Assembly: GCA_021780755.1 (NCBI GenBank) | Contig: JAJXYF010000010.1 | Coordinates: forward strand, 73,859 to 137,858 | DNA length: 64,000 bases | Origin: Deltaproteobacteria bacterium | Lineage (GTDB): Bacteria > Desulfobacterota > Binatia > Binatales > Binataceae | Reading direction: 5' to 3' | Shown here: positions 8,572-18,320 of the stretch, piece by piece | Layout: the number at the start of each line of letters is the position of its first letter | Numbering within the stretch: position 1 is the first letter of the stretch | Position numbers and translations under genes: made by a program | Notes under the pieces: generated by a model | Seen by the model: only the letters and a program-made list of their open reading frames with translations | Databases searched by the model: none | What the model was told of the DNA's origin: nothing

Positions 8572-9594
8572 ATGCAAGTCGCGCGTCTTTACGATTTCGG
8601 CGATATCCGGGTGGAACAGAGCGCCCGTCCCGAGGTGGGCCCGACCGATATGCTGGTGCGCGTGAGCGCCTGCGGGATCTGCTCGGGCGACATCATGCCG
8701 TGGTACATCCGCCGCAAGGCGCCGCTGGTGCTCGGACATGAACCGGTTGGCGTGGTCGAGGAGATCGGCGCCGAGGTGAGTGAATTTCGGCGCGGTGACC
8801 GGGTTTTCGTACATCATCATGCGCCGTGCTTCGATTGTGCGGCGTGCCGGCGCGGCGAGTACGTGCAATGCGCTACTTGGCGCGCGACCAATATCACGCC
8901 CGGCGGGATGGCCGAGTATTTCCTGGTCAGCGCGGCGAATCAGCGCGATACGTTGAAGCTGCCCGATTCGGTTGCCGACGCTGACGGCGTGCTGGTGGAG
9001 CCGGCCGCGTGCGTGGTCAAGTCGCTGCGCCGATCGGGGCTGAAGCGCGGAGAATCGGTGCTGATAATCGGGCTCGGCATCATGGGCATGATGCATGTGA
9101 AGCTCGCGCGCCATCTGGGGGCCGGCACCGTGATCGGCGCCGACCTGTTCGAGCGGCGGGCGAATCGCGCGCGCGAGTTGGGCGCGGATTTCGGACTAGT
9201 GGTCGCCGGCGATGACCTGGTCGAGCAGGTGCGCGAAGTGACCCGTGGCGCGATGGCGGACGTGGTGATCGTTGGGCCGGGCAGCTCGCGCGCGATCACG
9301 ACGGGAATCGCGGCGGCCGGCAAAGGCGCCACCGTCGTGCAGTTCACCGCGACGCCGCCGGACGAGGAAATGCTGGTCAAGCCGCACGATCTCTATTTCA
9401 ACGAGACCCGCCTGGTGCCGAGCTATTCATGCGGTCCCGACGATACGCGCGAGGCGCTGGACTTGGTGCGTAACGGCGTGATCAACGCGCGCGAACTCGT
9501 CACCCATCAATTTCCGCTCGCGCAAATCAATCAAGCCTACGAACAGGCGCAGAAACCAGAGTCATTAAAGGTGGTCGTTTATTTCAGGGCTTGA
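8572..9594 (+). CDS. Zinc-dependent alcohol dehydrogenase (MDR family)
   Basis: Medium-chain zinc alcohol dehydrogenase of 340 aa. Catalytic zinc ligands are the Cys in SACGICSGD and the His-Glu of LGHEPVG. Four structural-zinc cysteines occur in the CFDCAACRRGEYVQC stretch. The Rossmann motif GLGIMGMMHVKLA lies near residue 170, and the following acidic position (GADLFERR) suggests NAD rather than NADP. The overall pattern is that of sorbitol/threonine dehydrogenase-like enzymes; the substrate is unknown. A GTG two codons upstream (8566) is an alternative start, and neither has a clear ribosome site. TTGACA at 8531 could be a -35 box, but no good -10 follows. Confidence 0.9.
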   Translation: MQVARLYDFGDIRVEQSARPEVGPTDMLVRVSACGICSGDIMPWYIRRKAPLVLGHEPVGVVEEIGAEVSEFRRGDRVFVHHHAPCFDCAACRRGEYVQCATWRATNITPGGMAEYFLVSAANQRDTLKLPDSVADADGVLVEPAACVVKSLRRSGLKRGESVLIIGLGIMGMMHVKLARHLGAGTVIGADLFERRANRARELGADFGLVVAGDDLVEQVREVTRGAMADVVIVGPGSSRAITTGIAAAGKGATVVQFTATPPDEEMLVKPHDLYFNETRLVPSYSCGPDDTREALDLVRNGVINARELVTHQFPLAQINQAYEQAQKPESLKVVVYFRA

Positions 9595-9616
9595 CGCTCG
9601 CGGAGCTGAGACAAAG

Positions 9617-9648
9617 AAAAAGGGCATCCCGGTTGGGATGCCCTTTTT
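9617..9648. terminator. Bidirectional intrinsic terminator
   Basis: A perfect 10-bp stem (9621-9630 with 9635-9644) and 4-base loop, preceded by four A and followed by four T, so it works on either strand. It sits between the convergent alcohol dehydrogenase and Ala-rich lipoprotein genes. Confidence 0.85.
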
Positions 9649-9673
9649 CGCGTCAATCAGTTTCGCGTCGCGA

Positions 9674-10123
9674 TCATGACGCGGCAGGGGCCGGAGCAGG
9701 AGCGCTAGGCGCGCTCGTATCCGGAGCGGGCGCCGCAGGAGCAGCCGCCTCGGGAGCAGCCGCCGCAGCCGCATGATGATGATGGTGGCGGTGACGAACG
9801 GTGTAATGGTGATGATGCCAATGAGTATGGCCGCCGCCGGTATCGGTCTTGGCCGCAATCGCTTCAGCGCGATCGGCAGCCGCTTTCGCGTCAGCCGCCG
9901 ACTGCTCGACCTTGCTGGCAGAAGCCTGCGCAGAAGCCGCCGCCTGCTGGGCTTGCTGGCTCGCCGCTTCAGCGCGCGAAGCAGACTGATCGGCCTGAGT
10001 GGCCGCCGCCTGCGCCGCTTCGACATCCTTGTTCATGCCGCAACCCGCCATCAACGAGAGCGCCAGAAGCGACACCGCCGCGACCCCTACCATCTTAGAA
10101 GTTTTCGTGATCAACCCGTCCAT
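9674..10123 (-). CDS. Ala-rich coiled-coil lipoprotein with His-rich segment
   Basis: Small envelope lipoprotein of 149 aa. The start at 10123 has a strong AAGGAGG. The signal peptide ends in the lipobox LMAGC near residue 24. The mature part is an Ala/Gln/Ser heptad-like helix of about 65 residues, resembling Lpp-type coiled coils. A His-rich stretch (HTHWHHHHY and HRHHHHH) and an Ala/Pro tail follow. The histidine cluster may bind metal ions. A related, shorter lipoprotein without the histidines lies on the other side of groEL. Outer-membrane anchoring is inferred from the lipobox; a structural or metal-binding role is speculative. Confidence 0.8.
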   Translation of the reverse strand: MDGLITKTSKMVGVAAVSLLALSLMAGCGMNKDVEAAQAAATQADQSASRAEAASQQAQQAAASAQASASKVEQSAADAKAAADRAEAIAAKTDTGGGHTHWHHHHYTVRHRHHHHHAAAAAAPEAAAPAAPAPDTSAPSAPAPAPAAS

Positions 10124-10350
10124 CCTTTTCCTCCTTGAAGTTTTATGGGCAGTGTCGCGGCCTCCGACTTGATACCGCATCTGAACCCAAATCCCTTTAT
10201 CCAGCCACACTTAGCCAACCAGCATATCGCATGGTCATTAGTCCCGCAATTACGGATCATCCACTGTGGTTGGACAACCCTACAATTCTCATACGCAAAC
10301 CGACCGGGAGTCAATCTGTCTAATTTGTCGTTTGGCCGATGAGCGGGCAG

Positions 10351-12069
10351 TTAGAAATCGTCGCCGCCGAAGTCATCGCCCATTCCCCCCATGCCACCCA
10401 TTCCCCCCATGCCACCCATTCCTCCCATACCGCCCATTCCTCCCATACCGCCCATTCCGCCGCCGTGAGGCATCGCGGGCGCGGCCATCGGCTTGCGCGG
10501 CAATTCGGCGATAGCGGCTTCGGTGGTGAGCAGGAGCGAGGCGGCGCTGGCGGCATTTTCGAGCGCGGTGCGGACGACCTTGGCGGGATCGATCACGCCG
10601 GCTTTGACGAGGTCTTCGTATTCATCGGTGGCGGCGTTGTAGCCGTAATCGCCCTTGCCCTCGGCGACCTGGTTGAAAACCACGCTGGGTTCGAGTCCCG
10701 CGTTGAAGACGATTTGCTTGAGCGGCTCCGACATCGCGCGCTCGACACATTCGGCGCCGGCCTTGCGCTCATGGTTAAGCCGCAGCGCCGCGACTGTCTT
10801 GATCGCGCGGACCAGCGCGACGCCGCCGCCGGCGACGACGCCTTCTTCGGCGGCCGCGCGGACCGCATGCACGGCGTCGTCCACGCGCATCTTCTTTTCT
10901 TTGAGTTCGACTTCGGTGGCCGCGCCGACGCGAATGACGGCGACCCCGCCGGTAAGCTTGGCGAGGCGTTCCTGCAGCTTTTCGCGATCGTAGTCGGAAG
11001 TGGTGCCTTCGATCTGTGCGCGGATCTGTTCAATGCGCCCGTTGATCTCGGATTTCTTGCCGGAGCCGCCGACGATCGTGGTGTTGTCCTTGTCGATGAT
11101 CACGCGGCGGCATTTGCCGAGCTGGCTCAACTGCACGTTTTCGAGCTTGCCGCCGAGTTCTTCGGCGATGACTTCGCCGCCCGTCAGGATCGCCATGTCT
11201 TGCAGATTTTCCTTGCGCCGATCGCCGAAGCCTGGGGCCTTGACGGCGGTGACGCGCAACGTGCCGCGCAGCTTATTGACGACCAGCGTGGCGAGGGCTT
11301 CGCTTTCGACGTCCTCGGCGATGATCAACAGCGGGCGTCCGGCCTGGACGACGCGCTCGAGCAGCGGAACCATCTCACGCAGGTTGGAAATTTTCTTTTC
11401 GTGAAAGAGCACCAGCGGCTCTTCGATCTCGACGGTCAGGCGCTCGGGGTTGGTGATGAAGTAGGGTGACAGGTAGCCGCGGTCGAAGCGCATGCCCTCG
11501 ACGAGGTCGAGCGTGGTGTCGAGGCCGCGCGCCTCTTCGACGGTGATGACGCCTTCCTTGCCGACCTTGTCCATCGCGTCGGCGAGGATTTTGCCGATCT
11601 CGGTATCGCCGTTGGAGGCGATAGTGGCGACCTGCTGCATACGGGTGCGGTCTTTGATCGGCCGCGACATTTCCTTAATGGCGCCGACGGCGGCTTTGAC
11701 GGCCGCGTCGATGCCACGCTTGAGTTCCATCGCGGGGATGCCGGCCGCCAGCAGTTTGATCCCTTCGCGCACGATCGCGCGCGCGAGCAGGGTAGCGGTG
11801 GTGGTGCCATCGCCGGCGACGTCGTTGGTCTTCTGGGCGACTTCGCGAATCAGCTTCGCGCCGATGTTCTCGAAGCGGTCCTCGAGTTCGATCTCCTTGA
11901 CCACGGTGACGCCGTCCTTGGTGACCAGCGGAGCGCCAAAGCTTTTTTCGATGAGGACATTGCGGCCCTTGGGACCGAGCGTGACGCGGGCGGCTTCCGC
12001 CACCAGGGTAGCACCTTTGACGATTCCGGCACGGGCGCGTTCGTGTAGTTCAACCACCTTCGCTGGCAT
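10351..12069 (-). CDS. groL: Chaperonin GroEL (60 kDa)
   Basis: Group I chaperonin of 572 aa, an ATP-driven folding cage. The ATPase signature [14 protein letters not shown] occurs near residue 86, and the apical and equatorial segments are complete. The tail has nine consecutive GGM triplets followed by GDDFGGDDF, more repeats than the four of E. coli and with an added acidic end. The N-terminus ([14 protein letters not shown]) differs from the common KFSEDAR form. No groES lies beside it, and I see no CIRCE operator upstream. A second, canonical groESL elsewhere in the genome is likely, with this as a divergent paralogue (inference). Confidence 0.93.
   Translation of the reverse strand: MPAKVVELHERARAGIVKGATLVAEAARVTLGPKGRNVLIEKSFGAPLVTKDGVTVVKEIELEDRFENIGAKLIREVAQKTNDVAGDGTTTATLLARAIVREGIKLLAAGIPAMELKRGIDAAVKAAVGAIKEMSRPIKDRTRMQQVATIASNGDTEIGKILADAMDKVGKEGVITVEEARGLDTTLDLVEGMRFDRGYLSPYFITNPERLTVEIEEPLVLFHEKKISNLREMVPLLERVVQAGRPLLIIAEDVESEALATLVVNKLRGTLRVTAVKAPGFGDRRKENLQDMAILTGGEVIAEELGGKLENVQLSQLGKCRRVIIDKDNTTIVGGSGKKSEINGRIEQIRAQIEGTTSDYDREKLQERLAKLTGGVAVIRVGAATEVELKEKKMRVDDAVHAVRAAAEEGVVAGGGVALVRAIKTVAALRLNHERKAGAECVERAMSEPLKQIVFNAGLEPSVVFNQVAEGKGDYGYNAATDEYEDLVKAGVIDPAKVVRTALENAASAASLLLTTEAAIAELPRKPMAAPAMPHGGGMGGMGGMGGMGGMGGMGGMGGMGGMGDDFGGDDF
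10381..10461 (-). repeat. Nine 9-bp tandem repeats encoding GGM
   Basis: Nine in-frame 9-bp units encode (GGM)9 at the C-terminus of GroEL. Codon use for the two glycines differs between units in a partly alternating pattern, so the array looks like a 9/18/24-bp mixed expansion. Such arrays are prone to slippage, so the copy number may vary between strains. Confidence 0.85.
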
Positions 12070-12240
12070 TGAGCGCTATCTCCATCCAAAGAATTTTAGA
12101 ACGTTGGACCGGCCCGCAGGAGCACGCTCTCGCGGAGCCGAGCCGGTTTGAACTTAAGCATCGGTCGACGCAATGCAATAGGCGCCGATCCCTTTTCGCC
12201 AATCTCTCCGGGTGTCAGGATAGTTGCCGGAGGCATCATT

Positions 12241-12666
12241 GTGCACAAAAACCGCCGGTCTGGTCCTTCGCCTTATGTGATGATCGCCGCGACGATTGGC
12301 GTCGGCGTGGCGATCATCATCGCCGGCGTTAGCGCGGAGTGCGCCGTCGATCGGAAATCCTACGCGTCCGAATCAGCAATGCCGCGGGCGCGCGCCGCGC
12401 AAGCCGGTATTCCCTCGGCTCCGGGGCTCGCTCAGAATAGCGACGATGACACCGACTCCGAAGTTCCGCCGGATCAGGTCGAGAAATACGTGGCGGTGTA
12501 CACCGATATGCAGCGCAACCGCAGTCTGACGATTGACGCCGCCGCCGCCAAAGAGGGTCTCACGGTGGCCGAGTTCCGCGACCTGGAGCAGAAGATTGAG
12601 CGCGACGACACCGCACGCGAGCACGTTCGCACGGAACTGCAGGCGGCAGCGGCGCGGAAGCCCTGA
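12241..12666 (+). CDS. Hypothetical membrane-anchored protein
   Basis: A protein of about 141 aa if started at GTG 12241, which has GGAGG nine bases upstream; an upstream ATG at 12148 lacks one. A single hydrophobic segment (VMIAATIGVGVAIIIAGVSA) near residues 14-33 anchors it in the inner membrane or acts as a signal. A short acidic linker and a helical domain of about 60 residues follow (DQVEKYVAVYTDMQRNRSLT, then AAKEGLTVAEFRDLEQKIERDD). The domain resembles small DUF4168-like helical modules, but I would not assign it. The gene is divergent from groEL with a 171-bp spacer. Confidence 0.6.
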   Translation: MHKNRRSGPSPYVMIAATIGVGVAIIIAGVSAECAVDRKSYASESAMPRARAAQAGIPSAPGLAQNSDDDTDSEVPPDQVEKYVAVYTDMQRNRSLTIDAAAAKEGLTVAEFRDLEQKIERDDTAREHVRTELQAAAARKP

Positions 12667-12857
12667 GCACCGGCCGCCGCTGGATGCGGGCGACCGCCGC
12701 GTCGATCAGACTACGCGCCGCCTTACGATTCAATCAGACGGCCCCTGCGGGTAAAGCCCTTCACCTGATCAGCTAAACCGGCCCCCCGCTCCAGACGCAG
12801 GCGCGGCGGGAAGCGCTCGCGCCACCCACCGCGCCGAGAGACCAACTTTGCGCAATA

Positions 12858-13139
12858 TTACTTCGTGACCGAACTCGAGAAGGCCGCCTCGAGGCGTGCC
12901 ACCGCGTCGTCAGCCCGGCGCGCGGAATCTGCCGCGTCGGTAGCCCCCGCGTCGGCGCGCTGCGAAGCCGCCTGGGCCTGCTGCGCCGCTGCTTCGGCGC
13001 TTTGTGCCGCCGCACTCGCGCTGCTCGCGTCGGACTCGGCCTTTTGCCGCGCCGCGCTGATTGTGGCGCTATCGGAGCAGGCAGCCGCGAACGCCACCAT
13101 CATCACGACTACTGTCGCCTTCACCAAATTCTTCACCAT
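12858..13139 (-). CDS. Small Ala-rich coiled-coil lipoprotein
   Basis: Lipoprotein of 93 aa with start at 13139 and AGGAGG eight bases upstream. The signal peptide ends at the lipobox FAAAC near residue 20. The rest is an Ala/Ser/Gln/Asp-rich amphipathic helix with few aromatics, of the Lpp or alanine-zipper type. It resembles the helix part of the larger lipoprotein at 9674-10123 but has no His or Pro tail. It probably lies in the outer membrane facing the periplasm (inference from signal type). Confidence 0.75.
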   Translation of the reverse strand: MVKNLVKATVVVMMVAFAAACSDSATISAARQKAESDASSASAAAQSAEAAAQQAQAASQRADAGATDAADSARRADDAVARLEAAFSSSVTK

Positions 13140-13484
13140 GCTAACGCACCTCCTCTGATTCCAGTCCAGCCACCGGACTTCGCCGCAATGACTATCCAGG
13201 GTATGAGCGAAAAGATCGCACGAAACCTTGTCATCCTTGCAAATCAATTTGCGTGAAGCAAGATCGAATTAGTGCCGCAGGCGACCTGCTGGCGCACTTC
13301 ACGACCGCCGGTTGACATTGAAAAGAGTGCGCGATTATCGTGGCGAAAAGCGCGATTTTTGCTGTGAATTGGCAAGCTATCAGCGGATCCGCACCGCCCG
13401 TCGTGAGTGGGCGTTGGTGACTACGAGTGCGTCTCGAAAGGCCCCGGGCGTGATGACCGCGCGGCGAACCGGCCGGCATAATCG
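13140..13484. other. Divergent intergenic region between lipoprotein and rimI
   Basis: About 345 bp without a supported gene. It must hold promoters for both flanking genes. On the plus strand TTGACA at 13312 has GATTAT 15 bases downstream, a possible but short-spaced promoter about 150 bp before rimI. No repeats or hairpins stand out. Confidence 0.4.
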
Positions 13485-13931
13485 ATGAAAATCCGCGATG
13501 CGACCCGGCGCGACCTGCCCGGAATCGTCGAAATCGAACGGCTTGCCTTCGATAATCCGTGGAGTCTCGACTCCTTCGTGCGGGAGCTTTCGCTACCCTT
13601 TTCGCGCATGATCGTGGCGAGCCAGAGCGCCGACGGCGAGGAGCGGTTGGCAGGTTTTCTATGCCGCTGGCTGGTGACCGACGAATGTCACATTCTGAAC
13701 GTCGCGGTACATCCGGGGATGCGCCGCAAGGGTATCGCGGAGCGGATGATGACCAATGCATTGGCGGAAGCCAAAGCGCGCAAGGCCTTGGTGATCAGCC
13801 TGGAAGTCAGGCGCTCGAACGTGGCGGCGCGGAGCCTGTATCGGAAATTCGATTTTGAAGAACGACGTTTGAGAAAGAATTATTATGGGCCTGGTGAAGA
13901 CGCGATCGTGATGGAACGGAAGCTCGAATAG
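13485..13931 (+). CDS. rimI: Ribosomal protein S18-alanine N-acetyltransferase (RimI)
   Basis: GNAT acetyltransferase of 148 aa. The acetyl-CoA loop VAVHPGMRRKGIAERMM (near residues 75-91) and the C-terminal LEVRRSNVAARSLYRKFDF and RKNYY motif with conserved tyrosine are diagnostic of RimI, which acetylates the N-terminal alanine of S18. The early IVEIERLAFDNPWS segment also fits. It is not next to tsaD or tsaB here, although these genes are often neighbours; tsaD lies 11 kb away. Confidence 0.9.
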   Translation: MKIRDATRRDLPGIVEIERLAFDNPWSLDSFVRELSLPFSRMIVASQSADGEERLAGFLCRWLVTDECHILNVAVHPGMRRKGIAERMMTNALAEAKARKALVISLEVRRSNVAARSLYRKFDFEERRLRKNYYGPGEDAIVMERKLE

Positions 13932-14106
13932 CATTGCAAGGGTCTCTTATGAACGCTGTTCTGAAAAACTCCATAAGCCCAGGGTTACAAACAGGCTAAT
14001 ATTATGTAATAATTGCCAAGCAGTTCGGGCTAATCGGAAGCGTAATCGACCGCATTCGACCGGCAACGCTCCGAAATTGGAGGCTCGCAACGAAACGCCA
14101 TCACAA

Positions 14107-14601
14107 ATGAATCTGTCGTTCAAAAAGGGTGAGAAGGTCGTTTATCCTGCTCATGGAGTCGCGGTTATCGAGGACATTCAGAGCAAGGTCATTTCTGGTA
14201 CCGAGCGGCGCTTTTATATGCTGCGGATCCTTGGCACGGAAAAGATGACGATCATGATACCGACTGAAAACGTTGAGGCGGTGGGGTTGCGGCGCGTCAT
14301 CGGCAAGGACATGGTGACGAAGATCTATAAGATTTTGCGCGAACGCAAGGTCGAGGGCGACTCGCAGACGTGGAACCGGCGGTATCGCGAATATACGGAA
14401 AAGATCAAAACCGGATCGCCGCTCGAAATCGCCAAAGTGCTGCGCGACCTGCTGGTGCTGAAGGGCGACAAGGAACTTTCGTTCGGTGAGCGCAAGATGC
14501 TCGATACGGCGCGCAGTCTGCTGGTGAAGGAGCTGTCGATCGCCAAGGCGCATCCGGAAGAGAAGATCATGGAAGAGCTCAAGACGATTTTCGCCAACTA
14601 G
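14107..14601 (+). CDS. CarD family transcriptional regulator
   Basis: CarD-type protein of 164 aa that binds the RNA polymerase beta subunit and stabilises open complexes, often at rRNA promoters. The N-terminal Tudor-like RNAP-interaction domain (FKKGEKVVYPAHGVAVIEDI) covers residues 1-60, and the C-terminal helical DNA-binding part carries WNRRYREY and the ELSFGERKML segment. The conserved start is ATG 14107; a TTG 30 bases upstream is the only alternative. GGAGG lies unusually far upstream (24 bases). The AT-rich stretch at 13985-14015 probably holds the promoter. It precedes ispD, an arrangement seen in several phyla. Confidence 0.92.
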   Translation: MNLSFKKGEKVVYPAHGVAVIEDIQSKVISGTERRFYMLRILGTEKMTIMIPTENVEAVGLRRVIGKDMVTKIYKILRERKVEGDSQTWNRRYREYTEKIKTGSPLEIAKVLRDLLVLKGDKELSFGERKMLDTARSLLVKELSIAKAHPEEKIMEELKTIFAN

Positions 14602-14617
14602 GAGACCGGGGGAGATG

Positions 14618-14734
14618 GAATGGAGAGAGGAGAGTTGTCGAGGAGCGTAAAACTTAAAGTTTTCTGAACCTCTATGAGGTTTCAGTTTCTGGAAAAATCA
14701 CCATTTCGAGTTCCTCCAACAACTCTCCCCATTC
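14618..14734. repeat. Nested inverted repeat between carD and ispD, containing repeat family 1 copy A
   Basis: The outer imperfect arms are 14618-14644 and 14712-14734, sharing GAATGG, GGAGAGTTGT and AGGA blocks. Inside lies family 1 copy A (14647-14685): a 7-bp palindrome AAAACTT-A-AAGTTTT followed by a hairpin with arms CTGAACCTC / GAGGTTTCAG. The whole element could fold into one long structure between the two genes. Confidence 0.6.
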
Positions 14735-14741
14735 TTAGCGT

Positions 14742-15455
14742 GTGAAAGCGACGGCGATTATCGTGGCCGCCGGTAGCGGCACGCGCCTCGGTTTCGACGT
14801 GCCCAAGGCGTTCGTCGAACTCGGAGGAAATGCGCTGCTGTGGTACTCGCTGCGGACGATCGGCGCGGTCGCGGCGATCGAAGAAGCGGTTATCACGGTG
14901 CCGCCCGCGATGGAGTCGCGGGCGCGCTCACAAGTGCATGCGGCCGGCCTCGAAATTCCAGTAAAGATCACGCCGGGCGGCGCCGAGCGGCAGGACTCGG
15001 TGCGGATTGCGCTCGGGATGACCAGTGTCGAGGCCGAACTGGTGGTGGTGCACGACGCCGCGCGTCCGTTCGCGACGCCCGCGATGTTCGCAGCGACGCT
15101 CGCGGCGGCGGAGCGCGTGGGCGGTGCGATCGCGGCGACGCCGTTGGCCGACACGCTCAAGCGCGTCGGGGAAGTCGCCGGCCATCGCGGCGATAAAGAC
15201 CGCTCGATCATAGCGACGGTCGCGCGCGAGGGACTGTGGCAGGCGCAGACGCCGCAGGCCTTTCGCCGCGGCCTGCTGATGCGTGCGCACGAGCGCGCCG
15301 CGCTTGATTCGACCGTGGCGACCGACGATGCCGACCTGGTCGAACGGCTCGGGGCAACGGTCGCGGTGGTGGACGGCTCCACGTTGAATTTCAAAATCAC
15401 GACCGCCGCGGACCTGCGCCTGGCGGAACTACTCGCCGCAAATCCAATTCGCTAA
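14742..15455 (+). CDS. ispD: 2-C-methyl-D-erythritol 4-phosphate cytidylyltransferase (IspD)
   Basis: MEP pathway enzyme of 237 aa that joins CTP to 2-C-methylerythritol 4-phosphate in isoprenoid synthesis. The nucleotide-binding loop AIIVAAGSGTRLG occurs at residues 5-17, with PKAFVELGG after it. The GGAERQDSVRIAL, VVVHDAARPF and QTPQAFRR motifs and the final TTAADLRLAE all match the family. GTG is the start; no ribosome site is evident because the long inverted repeat ends just upstream. The usual partner ispF is absent from the window. Confidence 0.95.
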   Translation: MKATAIIVAAGSGTRLGFDVPKAFVELGGNALLWYSLRTIGAVAAIEEAVITVPPAMESRARSQVHAAGLEIPVKITPGGAERQDSVRIALGMTSVEAELVVVHDAARPFATPAMFAATLAAAERVGGAIAATPLADTLKRVGEVAGHRGDKDRSIIATVAREGLWQAQTPQAFRRGLLMRAHERAALDSTVATDDADLVERLGATVAVVDGSTLNFKITTAADLRLAELLAANPIR

Positions 15456-15504
15456 GTTCCCCCCAAGTGGTCGCGCACGGTCGAGCGGATCGACGGAGAC
15501 CGGC

Positions 15505-16254
15505 ATGAAAATCCGTATCGGCGCCTCGGGCTTCAGCTACAAGGAATGGCTGGGGCATTTCTATCCGGAGAAGCTGCCGGGCGCGGAGATGCTTGCCTAC
15601 TATGCCGAGCGGCTGCCCACGGTCGAAATCAATTACACGTTTCGGCGGATGCCGAAGGCGCCGATGCTCGAAGGGTGGGCGCGGAAGACGCCGGCGGATT
15701 TTCGCTTCGCGTTGAAGGCCTCGCAGCGTATCACCCATTTTCAGCGTCTGCGCGGGATCAAGGAACCGCTCAACTATTTTATCGGAATCACCGAAGCGCT
15801 GGGCGAGCGCCGCGGGCCGGTGCTGTTTCAGTTGCCCCCCGATCTCTCTCGTGACGATAATTTGCTCATCGATTTTCTGGGCGAAATCGGCGGCCGGGTG
15901 CGCGCCGTCTTCGAGTTTCGCAATCGATCGTGGTTCGACGATCGCGTGATGGGGATTTTGCGGGAGAATCACGCCGCGCTATGTATCGCCGAGAGTGAAA
16001 AGTTCTCGAGCCCGATCGAAGCCACCGCGCCGCATACGTACCTGCGGCTGCGCAATGAGACTTACGACGATGCCGGACTCGAGCTTTGGGCCGCGCGGAT
16101 TCGCGCGCTCGCCAATTCGGCGGAAGAGATTTACGTCTTTTTCAAGCACGAATCAGCCGCGCCCGCTCTGGCCGCGAGCCTCACCGCGATGGTCGCGGAC
16201 CTTGATCCCGGCCCGGCGAAGCCGCGTAACCCTGCTCGCAGGCGGCGAGCGTGA
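15505..16254 (+). CDS. DUF72 (YecE-like) domain protein
   Basis: Protein of 249 aa with the TIM-barrel-like DUF72 fold. Diagnostic segments are IRIGASGFSYKEW at the N-terminus, YAERLPTVEINYTFRRMP, FALKASQRITHF, GPVLFQLPP and AVFEFRNRSWF. Its biochemical role is unknown. The C-terminus ends in a basic Arg-rich tail. GGAGA lies eight bases before the ATG and the gap to ispD is 49 bp, so they may be cotranscribed. Confidence 0.88.
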   Translation: MKIRIGASGFSYKEWLGHFYPEKLPGAEMLAYYAERLPTVEINYTFRRMPKAPMLEGWARKTPADFRFALKASQRITHFQRLRGIKEPLNYFIGITEALGERRGPVLFQLPPDLSRDDNLLIDFLGEIGGRVRAVFEFRNRSWFDDRVMGILRENHAALCIAESEKFSSPIEATAPHTYLRLRNETYDDAGLELWAARIRALANSAEEIYVFFKHESAAPALAASLTAMVADLDPGPAKPRNPARRRRA

Positions 16255-16425
16255 CCCGCTGCATATCGTCACCGAGTATCCCCACCAATAAGGTGCATTT
16301 GGCGGAATCGAGTCCCCGCGTAACGCGCCCCGCGTAACGCGCCGCGCGAGACGCGACGCCCGTGTGCGCCAGTTCGTCACGTCCATGATTCCGGATCGTT
16401 GCGCGGCGATGGCCGCACGCTCGAC

Positions 16426-17262
16426 TCAATGAGTGGACGGTGTTCCCGCAGCGGTGCCAAGGCCTTCGTTGAGGGAGCCGGAGCGAAAGCCCTTCAAATC
16501 GACCGTGACGAAGCGAAAGCCCAATTGTTTCAACTCGCTATCGATCCGCGCCCGCGTGTCAGGTTCGAGCAGCCGCGCGATCTCGCCGGCCTCGACTTCG
16601 AGCCGCGCGACGATGCCGTGATAGCGCACACGCGCGACGCGAAAGCCCATCGCATGGAGCAGTTGCTCGCCCCGCTCGACCATCCGCAAGCCCTCCGGCG
16701 TGATCTCAGTGCCATAGGGAAAGCGCGACGAAAGGCAGGGCGAGGCGGGGCGGTCCCACGTCGGCAGTCCCATCGCACGCGATAGTTCGCGGATGTCCGC
16801 CTTTGACATTGCGGCTTCGACCAGCGGATGCCGCACGCGCTTTTCGGCGGCCGCCTTGATGCCGGGGCGGTAGTCGTGGAGGTCGTCGAGGTTGAGGCCG
16901 TCCACGATTTCATCGATCGCGAGTTCGTGCGCCTTGGCTTCGCATACCGTGAAGAGGTTGTGCTTGCAGAGGTAGCAGCGGTCGATCGGGTTGCGCGCGT
17001 AGCCCGGAATTTCGAGTTCGTTGGAGGACACGACGAGATGGCGCGCGCCGATTAATTGCGCCATTTCGAGCGCGGAGCGGCGATCGTCGTCGGGCATCGT
17101 GGGCGAGGTCGTGGTCAGCGCGAGCACGCGGTCGCCGATGGTGTCGTGGGCGACCTTGAGTACGAAGGTCGAATCGACACCGCCCGAAAACGCGACCATC
17201 ACGGAGCGCATTGGAAGGAACAGCGCCCGCAGTGCTTTGAGTTTTGTTTCGAGTGAATTCAT
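16426..17262 (-). CDS. larE: LarE-type ATP-dependent sacrificial sulfur transferase
   Basis: PP-loop enzyme of 278 aa. SGGVDST at residues 26-32 binds ATP. In the lactate racemase system LarE inserts sulfur into the nickel-pincer cofactor precursor using its own Cys176. Here C176 is present in PASPCLSSR, and a CYLC pair adds C96 and C99. Three cysteines recall LarE homologues that carry an [4Fe-4S] cluster and are not consumed; this is inference. No larA, larB or larC is nearby. It follows cysK by 58 bp on the same strand, so a cysteine-linked sulfur role is plausible. Confidence 0.88.
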   Translation of the reverse strand: MNSLETKLKALRALFLPMRSVMVAFSGGVDSTFVLKVAHDTIGDRVLALTTTSPTMPDDDRRSALEMAQLIGARHLVVSSNELEIPGYARNPIDRCYLCKHNLFTVCEAKAHELAIDEIVDGLNLDDLHDYRPGIKAAAEKRVRHPLVEAAMSKADIRELSRAMGLPTWDRPASPCLSSRFPYGTEITPEGLRMVERGEQLLHAMGFRVARVRYHGIVARLEVEAGEIARLLEPDTRARIDSELKQLGFRFVTVDLKGFRSGSLNEGLGTAAGTPSTH

Positions 17263-17320
17263 TAGTTCGAAATCGGCGCGGTCCGGCGGAACTCCGATCA
17301 GGAGGCGGCCGGCGCCCGCG

Positions 17321-18256
<936 letters not shown>

Positions 18257-18320
18257 AGGGGCAGTTTAGCGGGTTTCGATTGAGTTTGGACAGCCGCGAG
18301 CGGATCGCACGTCAAATTAC

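Noticed and set aside
12070-12240. CIRCE operator upstream of groEL
   Set aside because: The TTAGCACTC-N9-GAGTGCTAA pattern is not present on either strand.
16319-16346. Two GCGTAACGCGCC direct repeats
   Set aside because: They are short, occur only here and have no associated feature; kept as chance duplication.
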